A stretch of DNA of 64,000 nucleotides from DASXZH01 sp036502005 (GCA_036502005.1 DASXZH010000029.1:62001-126000), one strand, 5' to 3'; positions 52,060-61,205 are shown, counted from the stretch's first letter. The notes: generated by a model from the sequence alone, not told the origin. Program-made: numbers and translations.

Positions 52060-52582
52060 TCGCCCCTCCTGGAGTGAGAGAATAGGCAACCACGCCAATG
52101 GTTGCGTTTACGCTGTCTGAGTTCGCATCTGCGGAGGCGAACTGAACAAGGCTTATGGCAAGGCGATTCACGGGTGCCTCGATATCCTGAAGCGCGGCTT
52201 GAACATTCGGGTAGGTGCCACTCAAAAGAACCAGGTACGGCAGATGGGTGAACCCTCCGTCCTCGCTAGGCTTTTGAGGACGAAAACCGAGCATCTGCAC
52301 CTTGTGCTTAATCGCAATCGCGGTCACGTTCTTTAGTGACTGCGATGAAATCTCGTCCGAATTCTTCTTCCAAACATATTTATCCACGGAAGTTGTTGCG
52401 GTCTTTAACTGAGCCTGGTAGACCTTGACGTTGTCGTTTAACTGGCGTATGTTTTCCGCTTGCACGCGCCGAGTCAGCGTGGTGTAGGGTTTCGGAACCA
52501 AGAAGTCCACCACAACGATGGCGAACATCGCGACAACGCCAATAAGGGAAATAATATTAAATGTTCGCTCGTTGAACTTCAT
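52034..52582 (-). CDS. GspM/PilO-like inner-membrane assembly protein
   Basis: 182 residues: a short cytoplasmic end (MKFNERTFN), one membrane helix (IISLIGVVAMFAIVVVDFLV), a coiled coil (RRVQAENIRQLNDNVKVYQAQLKTATTSVDKY) and a ferredoxin-like domain with YLVLLSGTYPNVQAALQDIE and a final strand. This is the PilO/GspM layout. Its ATG overlaps the gspL-like stop (TAATG) and GGAGGGG serves as ribosome site. It pairs with the GspL-like protein in the inner-membrane platform. Confidence 0.78.
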   Translation of the reverse strand: MKFNERTFNIISLIGVVAMFAIVVVDFLVPKPYTTLTRRVQAENIRQLNDNVKVYQAQLKTATTSVDKYVWKKNSDEISSQSLKNVTAIAIKHKVQMLGFRPQKPSEDGGFTHLPYLVLLSGTYPNVQAALQDIEAPVNRLAISLVQFASADANSDSVNATIGVVAYSLTPGGANATTTAAK

Positions 52583-53862
52583 TAGTGCACCCCTCCCGAA
52601 GTTGTAATAGGCAGGTTGCCTATCACGTGCGCTTGAACGGAAAACTCAACGACCGATTTATTTTCTACCGTCCCATTGTTTGCGAACACCATCTTCACGT
52701 CTCTAAATCTAGGTTCGAGATCCAGCGAGGCAACGTAGCTGGCGACAGTGTCGCTATCCAGCGCCGTTCCTCTCAACATTAGCGGCTTGCCGCGTTCAAA
52801 TGTGAATCCGCCGATCCACATCTTCGCAGGATTGATATATTTGCTAAAAGCGGCGATCACATCACTCGGCTGTTGAGCCGGCTGAAACGCGGTCAGCAAG
52901 GTTCCCGAAAGAGTGTTCTCGCTGGTTGCCTGCGCTTTCGTCGAGCCCAAAACCTTGGTCAACTGCTTTTGGCTTGAGTTGTAGTGCGTCAAACCGGCGG
53001 CGACTTTTGCAGCCATATCCGATCTGTTCTGAAGTAGAAAAAGGCCAAGTATGACGGCCGCTAGCCAGATGATGACGGCCGTGCGCCCTCTCACATAAAG
53101 CGCCTTCTTTTTGCGGTTTTCAACGGCTTCCGGCAGTTCGATATTGATGTCGAGTCGGCCTAATAAGCCCGAGCCAAAAACATCCAGGGAACGGGAAGCA
53201 ACGGTCGTGTCGGCGCCGTCAAAAGTCAATCCCGCGGCAGCTACGATGTGACTGCACGGGACCTTGGCAACGCTGAAAGTGCGGCAGACTTCCGATTCGA
53301 TTCCTTCATTGTTCTTCGGGAAAGGAACGACGCGCGTATAGCGCAGGTCGCCATCGGCGATGATATCGATAGCCAAACCTTCCGTTACGTGCTCAACAAC
53401 CGCGCATTGGGTGAGGTCCAGCGATTGGGCCAAGAGCCAAGATCCAAAAGCGACGGGCACCACAATCGTCGGCTCGACGCCTAATGACTTGCACTCGGAG
53501 CGGATATGCATTAAAGTGGTGGCGGAAACCGCTGCGATAATGGCTAAGCGGCCCTCCGAGCTTGATTCCTTGGAAAGTCTGAAATCGAAAGCGATTTCGC
53601 CGGCTGGAATCGGCAGGATTCCTGGAAGTTGAAGCTGAATAACCTGGGCAACTTGCGCTTTCGGCGCATCCGGCACACGAAGTGTGCGCACGTAAGAACT
53701 TCTCCTGGAAAGGGTGACAATCGCGCTCTTGGCGGACCCCATAAAGGGAACCAGTTCCTTAATGGAGGCGCCAACGTGGTATTGCCGCGATTGTGGATCG
53801 TACAGGGTTACAGTAGTGGCCGACCACTCGATAACCGGCAGATTTAGGTCTTCTTTTCTCAT
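52582..53862 (-). CDS. GspL/PilM-PilN-like inner-membrane platform protein
   Basis: About 426 residues from ATG at 53862, overlapping the gspK stop (TAATG). The cytoplasmic part is an actin-like PilM/GspL domain (LPVIEWSATTVTLYDPQSR, AQVIQLQLPGILPIPAGEIAFDFRL, LAIIAAVSATTLMHIRS). One membrane helix near residue 270 (TAVIIWLAAVILGLFLL) is followed by a periplasmic ferredoxin-like domain. It recruits the GspE ATPase to the envelope. Sequence identity to classical GspL is low, but order and topology fit. Confidence 0.78.
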   Translation of the reverse strand: MRKEDLNLPVIEWSATTVTLYDPQSRQYHVGASIKELVPFMGSAKSAIVTLSRRSSYVRTLRVPDAPKAQVAQVIQLQLPGILPIPAGEIAFDFRLSKESSSEGRLAIIAAVSATTLMHIRSECKSLGVEPTIVVPVAFGSWLLAQSLDLTQCAVVEHVTEGLAIDIIADGDLRYTRVVPFPKNNEGIESEVCRTFSVAKVPCSHIVAAAGLTFDGADTTVASRSLDVFGSGLLGRLDINIELPEAVENRKKKALYVRGRTAVIIWLAAVILGLFLLQNRSDMAAKVAAGLTHYNSSQKQLTKVLGSTKAQATSENTLSGTLLTAFQPAQQPSDVIAAFSKYINPAKMWIGGFTFERGKPLMLRGTALDSDTVASYVASLDLEPRFRDVKMVFANNGTVENKSVVEFSVQAHVIGNLPITTSGGVH

Positions 53863-55151
53863 TATGTTCCGGTTCTCAGGTCGATGTCGTTCGTCGTTGT
53901 GTTGTCCCAATGCCAGTGCGAGATCATATTGTTAAAAGCCGGGTGATAGATCTTGGTAATACTCGCCGGTGGCGTGGTGCTCGTTGCGGTGGAGGTAGCT
54001 CCGGTAGTGGTGGTTGGACTCAATGTAATCACTGCTTCTAAAGGAACGCTAACAGAGCCCGCCGTGCCAATTACTCTTACCAAAAAAGCCTGAGAGTTTA
54101 TTGTGAAACTGTCCGCGCATTGCGCCAAAATGGCGACTGTCATGCCTGGAACTTGAGCTAAAGCGCCGAGCGTTGTAAAACCGGTATTGCCCTGCTGGCT
54201 GACGATGGATTGGGCGATATCGGTGCTAATTCCGGGCACCATCTCTAGCACCGCTAGGGTCGCCGTATTCAGGTCAACTTTGCCCGATGGGGTCGTCGTC
54301 GAAATGGTGAGATTGTTCAGGATCGCCGTTGCCGTGGTTAGGCTTCCGCCCGCCGTTATTACGGCCCCAAGAGTGGTGTAGCCGCCTGTTGGGCGTCGGG
54401 CAATGATGAGGGTAGCGGTTCCCGCCGGAATTCCCAGGCCTGTAAGTTGGGCTTGAGTCGCCGTGTTTACGTTGGTGAGTGCGGTTCCTGTTGAACCACT
54501 GTTCGAAGATTTGGAATCCACCGTTACAAGGTCGTAGAGAGTCGGCTGATAGCTCACATCCCCAATCGTCACCTGGGGAAGAGTCGTCCCGTTAACGGCT
54601 TGTTGAACCGTAAAAAGGGTCGCAGGAGTGAAATTGTTGATGAGCATGAGCTCATCCAAATCGTGTATCGGCGCTTCCGCCGTGTTGTAAGGGTTGGGAA
54701 GCCCGTTGTATGTATCGTCTTTCGCTCCGTCGGGCCGGGCTGTGTTTCCGGTCTGGATCCAATCTAAGAACGAATCGATCTGCGGCTGGGTAAGGGGAAG
54801 GTTTTGCAGTTGGGTCGCCGTCGCGCTGTTTAGATTAATGAGTGAACCGGCGTCCAAGATTTGGATACGAAACGACCCGTCGTTCGTGAGAAAATGATCG
54901 GACCCGTTGGTGCCAAACGTATACCACGGGTCGTTCTGGCTTGTCGCACTGGTGCTTTGCACGGCCATGAGCGAAAGAGCCGCTTGCAGGCCAGATTCTG
55001 CTGCGATTTCCGCTCGCTGCTGGTTGATCCTGTTTTCCGTGGCCATGTTCGCCAATCTTTGCGCTACTGTCGCCGCCGCAAGGACGGCCACAATCGCGGT
55101 GAGAACGGCGAGAGTGAAGACAAGGATCGCGCCCTGTTGCTTTCTCCTCAT
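53862..55151 (-). CDS. GspK-like minor pseudopilin with helix-hairpin-helix repeats
   Basis: 429 residues. The N-terminus MRRKQQGAILVFTLAVLTAIVAVLAAATVAQR is a GspK-type leader plus helix (Gly-Ala cleavage, no Glu5). The SAM-like domain LNLPLTQPQIDSFLDWIQTG-type region with APIHDLDELMLINNFTPATL is characteristic of GspK. The C-terminal half has extra ComEA-like helix-hairpin-helix units (LTNVNTATQAQLTGLGIPAG and KVDLNTATLAVLEMVPGIS). GspK caps the pseudopilus tip. Overlaps gspJ by 4 bp. Confidence 0.85.
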   Translation of the reverse strand: MRRKQQGAILVFTLAVLTAIVAVLAAATVAQRLANMATENRINQQRAEIAAESGLQAALSLMAVQSTSATSQNDPWYTFGTNGSDHFLTNDGSFRIQILDAGSLINLNSATATQLQNLPLTQPQIDSFLDWIQTGNTARPDGAKDDTYNGLPNPYNTAEAPIHDLDELMLINNFTPATLFTVQQAVNGTTLPQVTIGDVSYQPTLYDLVTVDSKSSNSGSTGTALTNVNTATQAQLTGLGIPAGTATLIIARRPTGGYTTLGAVITAGGSLTTATAILNNLTISTTTPSGKVDLNTATLAVLEMVPGISTDIAQSIVSQQGNTGFTTLGALAQVPGMTVAILAQCADSFTINSQAFLVRVIGTAGSVSVPLEAVITLSPTTTTGATSTATSTTPPASITKIYHPAFNNMISHWHWDNTTTNDIDLRTGT

Positions 55152-56560
55152 TGCGGCCCCACTTTGACGATTGGTTTAGGCGCCGGTTTAGAGACCGCTT
55201 TTGGCTTAGTTACAGGAGCCAAGGGAGGCGCCGGAGCAAGAATTGGGTCTTGGTGAGGAGTGAAAGAAAAGGGTCCAGCCGGCTTTTTCCAATCTGGCGT
55301 CGGTTGCTTTGGAGCCGAATCGCCTAACGCTTTAGGCGCGGGATCGGAAAGCCCGTTTAATGCAGTGGCGGGAATCTGGCTGGATGGTGGACTCGCGCCC
55401 CCAACCTCAGCAGGGGAGGGGGTGGTTGGCTGTCCTTCCGGCACGATTTGGATATTTGAATAGAAAGGAACTTCCCCTCCCAAGGCAGCCGGGGCGATTC
55501 CCCTGCCCGTGGTTCCCGTTGTTCCTCCCGTTCTGCCCGTCGTTCCGCCGGTTGTACCGCCAGTGCCGCCGCCCGTGAATCCGCCCGCGCCACCACCTCC
55601 GCCGCCCGTTGTCGCGCCGGTTACGGTGGAAGTAGTGGTGGTGTTGGTTATGGGATTGCTCGGCGTTAGATCGCTTAGTGGTATCCGAACGACAAAAATG
55701 TTTTCTGTATCGGGGTCGGATTTCAGCCAGTAATGGACCCGAATGGCGGCCGGCAAGTGGCGTCCGCCCGTGCTCGTCGTATCCCAGCCACCGTCCCATT
55801 GAAGGCCGTCAAAAAACTCGAACTGCATTTTCTGCACGTTCGTGTCGAAGACCTGCTCCTTGCCACCCTGCGTATAATCAGCATCGGCAGGGTCCTGAAC
55901 GCGCATGTAAACGTCGCTGGAAAACTGGCCTGGATCGCCCACCGGCGTATTTGAAATAGAGATCTCTACAACGCCGCCATGTGGCCCGTAATCGTTGTTA
56001 AGGGTCTGCAGATCCTGCTCTATGGCTTGGCCGTTAGGCAACCCCTGCTGCTGCTGGAAGTTCTGGCTGCCTCCCGTTGGCGTGTCCTGAGTGGAGTCAT
56101 CTGTAAGCTGCACACCGGTTATTTGAAGGTAAGTTGGCGGGATTTGCTGGCCAAGACAGGTAAGCACGATCCCATCGGAGTTGCCTCCTGTGGTCGGGGT
56201 CGCGCTGCTTGTATTCCCGTTGCTCTGGCCTGCAATCGCAGCGGTGGCGGCGGCTGACCCAGGAGCAGCCTGTGCGGCCGTCAGGTTGGGAGATCCATTT
56301 GGGTTTTGCCCGCCTGAAGTGCCAATCAAATAGGTGGCGAGATCGGTTGACGTTGAACTCAGGTAAGCAGCCTGAAGGATCGCCGTCAGCCTGTCCTCAA
56401 ATCGAGTTTTCGCATCGGCAGCATCGCGCTGAGCGGGGGCATTTATCTCGTAACGAACCACTGTATAGAACGCCCGAGAGAGCGCAACCGCAATAATCGC
56501 AGCCATGAGCCCCGCGATAAGAAGCTCGATGAGAGTCAAACCGGAGCGCCTCGTCCTCAT
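55148..56560 (-). CDS. GspJ-like minor pseudopilin
   Basis: 470 residues, about twice the usual GspJ. The prepilin leader is RRSGLTLIELLIAGLMAAIIAVAL with Gly-Leu cleavage and Glu5. The pseudopilin body includes VQKMQFEFFDGLQWDGGWDTTSTGGRHLPAAIRVHYWL, a typical GspJ block. The extra length is a Gly/Thr/Arg low-complexity run (about 325-365) and a Pro/Ala-rich tail, likely disordered. Overlaps gspI and gspK by 4 bp each. Confidence 0.83.
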   Translation of the reverse strand: MRTRRSGLTLIELLIAGLMAAIIAVALSRAFYTVVRYEINAPAQRDAADAKTRFEDRLTAILQAAYLSSTSTDLATYLIGTSGGQNPNGSPNLTAAQAAPGSAAATAAIAGQSNGNTSSATPTTGGNSDGIVLTCLGQQIPPTYLQITGVQLTDDSTQDTPTGGSQNFQQQQGLPNGQAIEQDLQTLNNDYGPHGGVVEISISNTPVGDPGQFSSDVYMRVQDPADADYTQGGKEQVFDTNVQKMQFEFFDGLQWDGGWDTTSTGGRHLPAAIRVHYWLKSDPDTENIFVVRIPLSDLTPSNPITNTTTTSTVTGATTGGGGGGAGGFTGGGTGGTTGGTTGRTGGTTGTTGRGIAPAALGGEVPFYSNIQIVPEGQPTTPSPAEVGGASPPSSQIPATALNGLSDPAPKALGDSAPKQPTPDWKKPAGPFSFTPHQDPILAPAPPLAPVTKPKAVSKPAPKPIVKVGPQ

Positions 56561-57006
56561 TGAGTCACTCCATTTAAAGCCTGAGGCGATTCCCAGACAA
56601 CGCCAGAAACGCTCTCCGTTTGGTTGGGTGAGCTGCTGTTTGTGGGGTGAACCGAAACCGTAAGCATGTTCAACTGCCCCGCATTAGATTGCTGGGTTGC
56701 CGTTTGAGCGGTTGTGCTGTTTGTTGTGCTGCTTGGCAAGGTGACCGGATTAAGCGTCATCTGCCAAAGATAGCGGGATTCGTTGTGGTCGGTAAAGTCG
56801 CCGTTTGGAGTGGCGAAATCCTGGATGGCGATAATTTCTTGATACTTCTCAACTGCGAGCGCGTGCATTCGCTCTTTCGTAATGAGCTTGCTCTGATTGC
56901 TGGACATCGCAGCGACGCCTTTTAACGCGGCAACAACGCCCACACCCGTAAGGGCAACGGCGACCAATGCCTCGATCAGAGTGAAACCGGCTTTACGACG
57001 TCGCAC
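56557..57006 (-). CDS. GspI-like minor pseudopilin
   Basis: 149 residues. Leader KAGFTLIEALVAVALTGVGVVAALKG with Gly-Phe cleavage and Glu5, then a helix with HALAVEKYQEIIAI, and a small beta domain (RYLWQMTLNPVTL; LNMLTVSVHP). The order after gspH and before gspJ and the short size fit GspI. It initiates the pseudopilus tip with J and K. Confidence 0.82.
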   Translation of the reverse strand: MRRRKAGFTLIEALVAVALTGVGVVAALKGVAAMSSNQSKLITKERMHALAVEKYQEIIAIQDFATPNGDFTDHNESRYLWQMTLNPVTLPSSTTNSTTAQTATQQSNAGQLNMLTVSVHPTNSSSPNQTESVSGVVWESPQALNGVTQ

Positions 57007-57529
57007 GATGAATGTAATCTCCTGCCGTCCAAGTCAGCACGGTCGTATCCGGAAGCTGGTCTTGCGTAACCGTAGCGATTCCCGTTGTAGCATCCACATA
57101 TAGGCTCAAAGTGTTGTTCTGTTGTGTTAGTTCGACTCCGCCGCCATCCGAGCTTCCATCCGGATAAAAGTTGAGCTTCCAGGATCCGGGGTCCGAATCC
57201 TTTGTGCCGATCAAGAACCGCGAAGGCGTCAGTTCGGAATCAACTTTTAGAGTGTCCAAATATTTGTCCGCACCCTCCGGGTCGAGCGTATGAAGCCTAA
57301 ACTGGTTGCCGGTCGAATCGTATTCAAGATCCACCGGCTTGCTGCTAGTGATTGCCAATTCTCGTCCTTCGCCACCGATGGCCGCTAGCTTTTGAACAAA
57401 GCTGCGAGCCTCGTTGCTCCTTGTAAAAGCGAGCAGCTTAGGAACAATTGCGGCCGCCATCAACCCCACGATGACAATTATCACGGAGGCCTCGATCAAG
57501 GTAAATCCCGATCTGGTGCTGCGTGCCAC
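56993..57529 (-). CDS. GspH-like minor pseudopilin
   Basis: 178 residues from GTG at 57529 with AAGGAG 6 nt upstream. Leader TRSGFTLIEASVIIVIVGLMAAAIVPKLLAF, cleavage before Phe and Glu5. The body (ELAITSSKPVDLEYDSTGNQFRL) has the strand pattern of GspH. It overlaps gspI by 14 bp. Confidence 0.82.
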   Translation of the reverse strand: MARSTRSGFTLIEASVIIVIVGLMAAAIVPKLLAFTRSNEARSFVQKLAAIGGEGRELAITSSKPVDLEYDSTGNQFRLHTLDPEGADKYLDTLKVDSELTPSRFLIGTKDSDPGSWKLNFYPDGSSDGGGVELTQQNNTLSLYVDATTGIATVTQDQLPDTTVLTWTAGDYIHRATS

Positions 57530-57563
57530 GTTATTCTCCTTTTACTGCTTAACTAGAGCGAGG

Positions 57564-58013
57564 TTAGTCGCCATAGTAAAGGGCCGCATTGTCCCCTTCA
57601 CCGCCCGGCTGGTTAGTTGGGCCGTAGCTAAAGAGGTCGAACGTATCTGGTCCATTCTGGCCTGGGTAAGTGTAATGGTAATCATTTTGCCAGGGGTCTT
57701 TATGCAGAACCTCAATATAGGGGCCCTTAAACTTGTTGGAAACGTCCGAAGGGGGCGTGATTAGAGCCTGCAGACCCTCGTCGGTAGTTGGAAACCTATC
57801 GCAATCTAGGTGGAACTGCTGTAAAGCGGCACCCATAGTCGCTAAGTCGGACTTGGCTGCCGTGATCTTGGCCTGAACTTGCTGATGCAAGATTTTCGGA
57901 ACGACTAAGGCAGCCATGATCGCGATGATCAACACGACGACCATGATTTCGATAAGGGTAAAGCCCTTTGCTACCCTTCTTCTATTTACATTCGATTTCA
58001 TGACAAGACTCAT
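57564..58013 (-). CDS. gspG: major pseudopilin GspG
   Basis: 149 residues from ATG at 58013 (GAGG 8 nt upstream; ATG at 58001 is also possible). Leader RRVAKGFTLIEIMVVVLIIAIMAALVVPKIL, then the GspG-specific CDRFPTTDEGLQALITPP and the calcium-loop region DPWQNDYHYTYPGQNGPDTFDLFSYGPTNQPGGEGDN. It polymerises into the pseudopilus that pushes substrates through GspD. Confidence 0.96.
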   Translation of the reverse strand: MSLVMKSNVNRRRVAKGFTLIEIMVVVLIIAIMAALVVPKILHQQVQAKITAAKSDLATMGAALQQFHLDCDRFPTTDEGLQALITPPSDVSNKFKGPYIEVLHKDPWQNDYHYTYPGQNGPDTFDLFSYGPTNQPGGEGDNAALYYGD

Positions 58014-58035
58014 TTTATTAACCTCAACACCAGAA

Positions 58036-59256
58036 TTACTTTACAAGCTCGTTCGCCTGGAAGATTGGCAACAGAACTGACAAAACGACGAAGCCGACGA
58101 AGATGCCCATCGACAAAACGATCACCGGCTCTACGAGGGATGTAACCTTCCGCATGCCGTTCTCCACTTCGAAATCAAGACTATCAGAAACGCGCCCAAG
58201 CATTTTCGGCAAATCGCCGGTTTCTTCACCGATTGCCACCATATGGGTAAGAACTGCCGGGAACTCGCCCGCGTCGCGCATCGCTTCAGCGATCGGCCGG
58301 CCTTCACGAACTTCCAAGCCAACAACCTTGCTTCTCTCTAAAAACACGCGGTTACCGGAAGCGAGTCCGGCTAGCTCAAGGGCATCCAGGATTGGAACGC
58401 CTCCATAAACGAGCGTTCCCAAAACTCTGGCAAAACGGGCGACAACGGCTTTATAGATAACCGGCCCGATCACCGGGATCCGAACCATAAACTTGTCCTT
58501 TGCCATAGCGCCGGCTTCCGTCTTAAGGTAGTAGCGCATAAAAATAAACAGCGCGATAAGGCCGACGATGATCTCGACCCCGAACTTGGTGAGAAAGTTT
58601 GTGATGGTAAAAAGAACGACCGTTGGGAGAGGCAGATCCTTGCCCAACCCCTCGAAAACGCCTGATAGCTTGGGCACCACGAAGGTGAGAAGGAAAATGA
58701 TAACAAAAATGGCGGTGCAGGTAAGCAGGATCGGATAGATTAAAGCCGCGACGACCTGGCCGCGCCGCGCTACCTCTTGCTCCTGAAAATCAGCGAGCCT
58801 CGTTGCCACTTGGCCAAACTGGCCGCTCGCTTCACCTGATCTCAGCGTTTCTGTATAAACCTGAGGAAACTGTTTAGGGTGTTTGGCAAGGGCTGCCGAA
58901 ACCGGCATACCGGTTCTTACATCGTTCAGCGCCTGCTCCGCGATATCCGTAAGGCCCGCGCTTTCCGATTGCTCACCCACAACTTGCAGCACCCGGTCCA
59001 AGGGAAGGCCCGCACTTGCCAGGTCCGCCATTCGGCGGGTGAACATGGCGATCTCGCTCTTGGAGATCTTGCCGCCTTTTTTTCCGGAAGCCTGAGCGGC
59101 TTCTTTTCCGGAAATCGCTGCCTGCTCTCTGATCTCAACAACAAACCGGCCTGTTACCGCGATGCTGGCAATCGCCGCATCCTTATCGGATGCGTCAACG
59201 TAGCCGGTCTTCTTTTTGCCCGAAGGCTCAAGAGCGGTGTAGGCAAAAGTGGCCAC
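58036..59256 (-). CDS. gspF: T2SS inner-membrane platform protein GspF
   Basis: 406 residues, full length, from GTG at 59256 with GAGGAG 9 nt upstream. Family features: MATFAYTALEPSGKKKTGYVDASDKDAA at the start, two copies of the GspF cytoplasmic helical domain (IAMFTRRMADLASAGLPLDRVL; RVLGTLVYGGVPILDALELAG), GEASGQFGQV and GEETGDLPKML, and three membrane helices. Acts with GspE to drive pseudopilus assembly. Confidence 0.95.
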   Translation of the reverse strand: MATFAYTALEPSGKKKTGYVDASDKDAAIASIAVTGRFVVEIREQAAISGKEAAQASGKKGGKISKSEIAMFTRRMADLASAGLPLDRVLQVVGEQSESAGLTDIAEQALNDVRTGMPVSAALAKHPKQFPQVYTETLRSGEASGQFGQVATRLADFQEQEVARRGQVVAALIYPILLTCTAIFVIIFLLTFVVPKLSGVFEGLGKDLPLPTVVLFTITNFLTKFGVEIIVGLIALFIFMRYYLKTEAGAMAKDKFMVRIPVIGPVIYKAVVARFARVLGTLVYGGVPILDALELAGLASGNRVFLERSKVVGLEVREGRPIAEAMRDAGEFPAVLTHMVAIGEETGDLPKMLGRVSDSLDFEVENGMRKVTSLVEPVIVLSMGIFVGFVVLSVLLPIFQANELVK

Positions 59257-59259
59257 GGT

Positions 59260-60831
59260 TTAGAACTCCTCGCGTTGGCAGACGCGCAGGACCTCCTCAG
59301 GAGTGGTTCGGCCGTTGAGGACGGCCAGTCGGCCATCGCCCAGAAGAGTTCTCATCTCCAAATGTTCTACCGCATGAGCCTTGATATCGCCCGAAGAAGC
59401 ACGCTCAACTGTCATGTGGCGTACTTTTTCGTCAATGGACAGCAGTTCGTAAAGGCCTTGCCGCCCTTTGAAGCCGCTGCCTTGGCATTTGTCGCAACCT
59501 TTGCCGCGCATAATATTGGCTTTAGCTGCTTCTTCTTCGGTGATGCCAACGGAGCGAAGCGCATCGGCCGATTCTTTGCTGGGAACCGAGCAGAACGGGC
59601 AGTTCCTTCTCAGAAGCCTTTGCGCTACTACTCCGATTAAGGAACTTGCCGCAAGATAGGGCTCAACACCCATATCGAGAAGCCTTGTAATGGCGCCGGG
59701 AGCATCGTTCGTGTGGAGCGTGCTGAAAACGAGGTGGCCGGTGAGAGCGGCGTGAATGGCGATTTCCGCCGTCTCATGGTCTCGGATTTCTCCGACCATG
59801 ATCACGTCCGGGTCTTGGCGGACGATGTTTCTTAAACCACTCGCAAATGTTAAGCCGATTTGGGGTCGAACCTGGATCTGGCCAATGCCAGGAACCTGAT
59901 ACTCGACCGGGTCTTCAATGGTGAGAATGTTCGTGGTTGGCGAATAGATTTCTTGAAGGCTTGCGTAGAGCGAGGTCGACTTACCGGAACCGGTAGGGCC
60001 GGTGGCGAGGATGATGCCGTAAGGCTGTTTGATAACCCTTCGAAACCGTTCCAGCGTATCGGGCTGCATTCCAAGGTCCGGCAGACCAAGCATGGCAGTC
60101 GATTTATCGAGAATACGCATGACCGAGCGCTCGCCGTAAACGGTGGGCACGATGGAAACACGAACGTCGATCTGGCGTCCGGCGATGTTGAGCTTGATAC
60201 GGCCGTCTTGCGGCAGTCTTCGCTCGGCGATGTTCATTTCGCCAAGAATTTTAATTCTTGAAATAAGTGCGGCCTGCATCCGCTTTGGCGGGCGCATAAC
60301 GTCGTGGAGCATGCCATCTATTCGGTATCGAACCTTGACCTCTCTTTCGTAGGGCTCGATGTGGATGTCGCTCGCTCCATCCTTTACTGCCTGCGCAAAG
60401 ATGAGGTTGATCATCTGAACGACGGCCGTTTCGCCGGCCATCTTCTGGAGGTCGGCAAGGTCGGTCGGCTCTTCAAACTCACCACCCGCTTCGTCAGAGG
60501 ATGGAATGTTTGAGAGGATCTCGTTTAAGAATCTCTCTTCAATAAAATCGCGAACCAGATTCGGTTCGGCTAAAACTGCTCTAACGTGACGGTTGAGGAG
60601 AATCCCCAGGTCGTCCACCGCGGACATGGCTTCAATAGAGCCTATGGCGACCACTAAAACTCCGTCTTCAAGCGCAACCGGAACAACCTGGTGCTTAAGG
60701 GCGTAATCGCCAGGCACCAAATCGAGAGCCAGCGGATCTGGCTTTACTTCGGAAAGATCAAAAAACTCCAGACCTAGATTGTTCTCGCTTTTGCGTAAAG
60801 AAGTAAAGGTCATAGGGGAAGTTACGGCCAT
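59260..60831 (-). CDS. gspE: T2SS assembly ATPase GspE
   Basis: 523 residues from ATG at 60831 (GAGGGG 8 nt upstream; the GTG at 60840 is less likely). N1E-like domain, then DIHIEPYEREVKVRYRIDG, Walker A GPTGSGKSTSLYA, Asp box TIEDPVEYQVPGIGQIQV, Walker B IMVGEIRDHETAEIAIHAALTGH with HTNDAPGAITRLLDMG, and the zinc tetracysteine CPFC...CDKC. It powers pseudopilus extension. First gene of the operon. No prepilin peptidase gene is in the window. Confidence 0.96.
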   Translation of the reverse strand: MAVTSPMTFTSLRKSENNLGLEFFDLSEVKPDPLALDLVPGDYALKHQVVPVALEDGVLVVAIGSIEAMSAVDDLGILLNRHVRAVLAEPNLVRDFIEERFLNEILSNIPSSDEAGGEFEEPTDLADLQKMAGETAVVQMINLIFAQAVKDGASDIHIEPYEREVKVRYRIDGMLHDVMRPPKRMQAALISRIKILGEMNIAERRLPQDGRIKLNIAGRQIDVRVSIVPTVYGERSVMRILDKSTAMLGLPDLGMQPDTLERFRRVIKQPYGIILATGPTGSGKSTSLYASLQEIYSPTTNILTIEDPVEYQVPGIGQIQVRPQIGLTFASGLRNIVRQDPDVIMVGEIRDHETAEIAIHAALTGHLVFSTLHTNDAPGAITRLLDMGVEPYLAASSLIGVVAQRLLRRNCPFCSVPSKESADALRSVGITEEEAAKANIMRGKGCDKCQGSGFKGRQGLYELLSIDEKVRHMTVERASSGDIKAHAVEHLEMRTLLGDGRLAVLNGRTTPEEVLRVCQREEF

Positions 60832-61032
60832 TATGCCCACCCCTCGTTGGTTGCTAAGCTTACTGTTCCGGCGATATTCCTCATCATTTGGCTGACCTTA
60901 ACTACGTTGAATAGGCTCTTCTTTGTCCCCGCCGTCGGGTGCATTCTTTGAGCCTGACTTACTAATAGAATTTAAACTTTCAATCTTAAAGCAATCTGTG
61001 CGGGAGCCTAGAGAAGTCTTAGGAAAGGGGGA

Positions 61033-61095
61033 GTGATAGGTGAAAAGTGATACGTGATAGGAGCGCGGAGCAACAGTAAACCGTAAACGGTAAAG
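61033..61095. repeat. nine-unit heptamer tract (GTGATAG/GTAAAC words)
   Basis: Nine consecutive 7-bp words without a break: four GTGATA-type words (61033-61060), two GAGC-type words, then three GTAAAC-type words to 61095. This is the longest uninterrupted heptamer series in the window. The spacer 60841-61205 otherwise holds only the terminator at 61152 and no gene; a gspE promoter must lie there but I cannot place it. Confidence 0.8.
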
Positions 61096-61151
61096 AGACG
61101 GAATAGCTCACGGACTCCGTTCGCGGGTAAACTTACCGGATTCCGTCAAAC

Positions 61152-61181
61152 AAAAAATCCCTGGCTGATTTCAGCCAGGGA
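61152..61181 (-). terminator. intrinsic terminator
   Basis: A perfect 11-bp inverted repeat TCCCTGGCTGA/TCAGCCAGGGA with a 2-nt loop (61158-61181; effectively 10 bp with 4 nt), followed by six T on the minus strand (61152-61157). It ends the transcript of the gene at 61206. Confidence 0.92.
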
Positions 61182-61205
61182 TTGGGGTGTATAAGTGCGT
61201 TTGTT

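Noticed and set aside
58879..59640. 253-residue plus-strand frame opposite gspF/gspE
   Set aside because: Antisense shadow across two certain genes; no motif.
60841..61032. c-di-GMP or other riboswitch upstream of gspE
   Set aside because: A few conserved-looking bases occur on the minus strand, but the defining core and paired stems are not present.
61033..61095. CRISPR array
   Set aside because: The repeats are 7 bp, degenerate and contiguous with no unique spacers; no cas genes are nearby.
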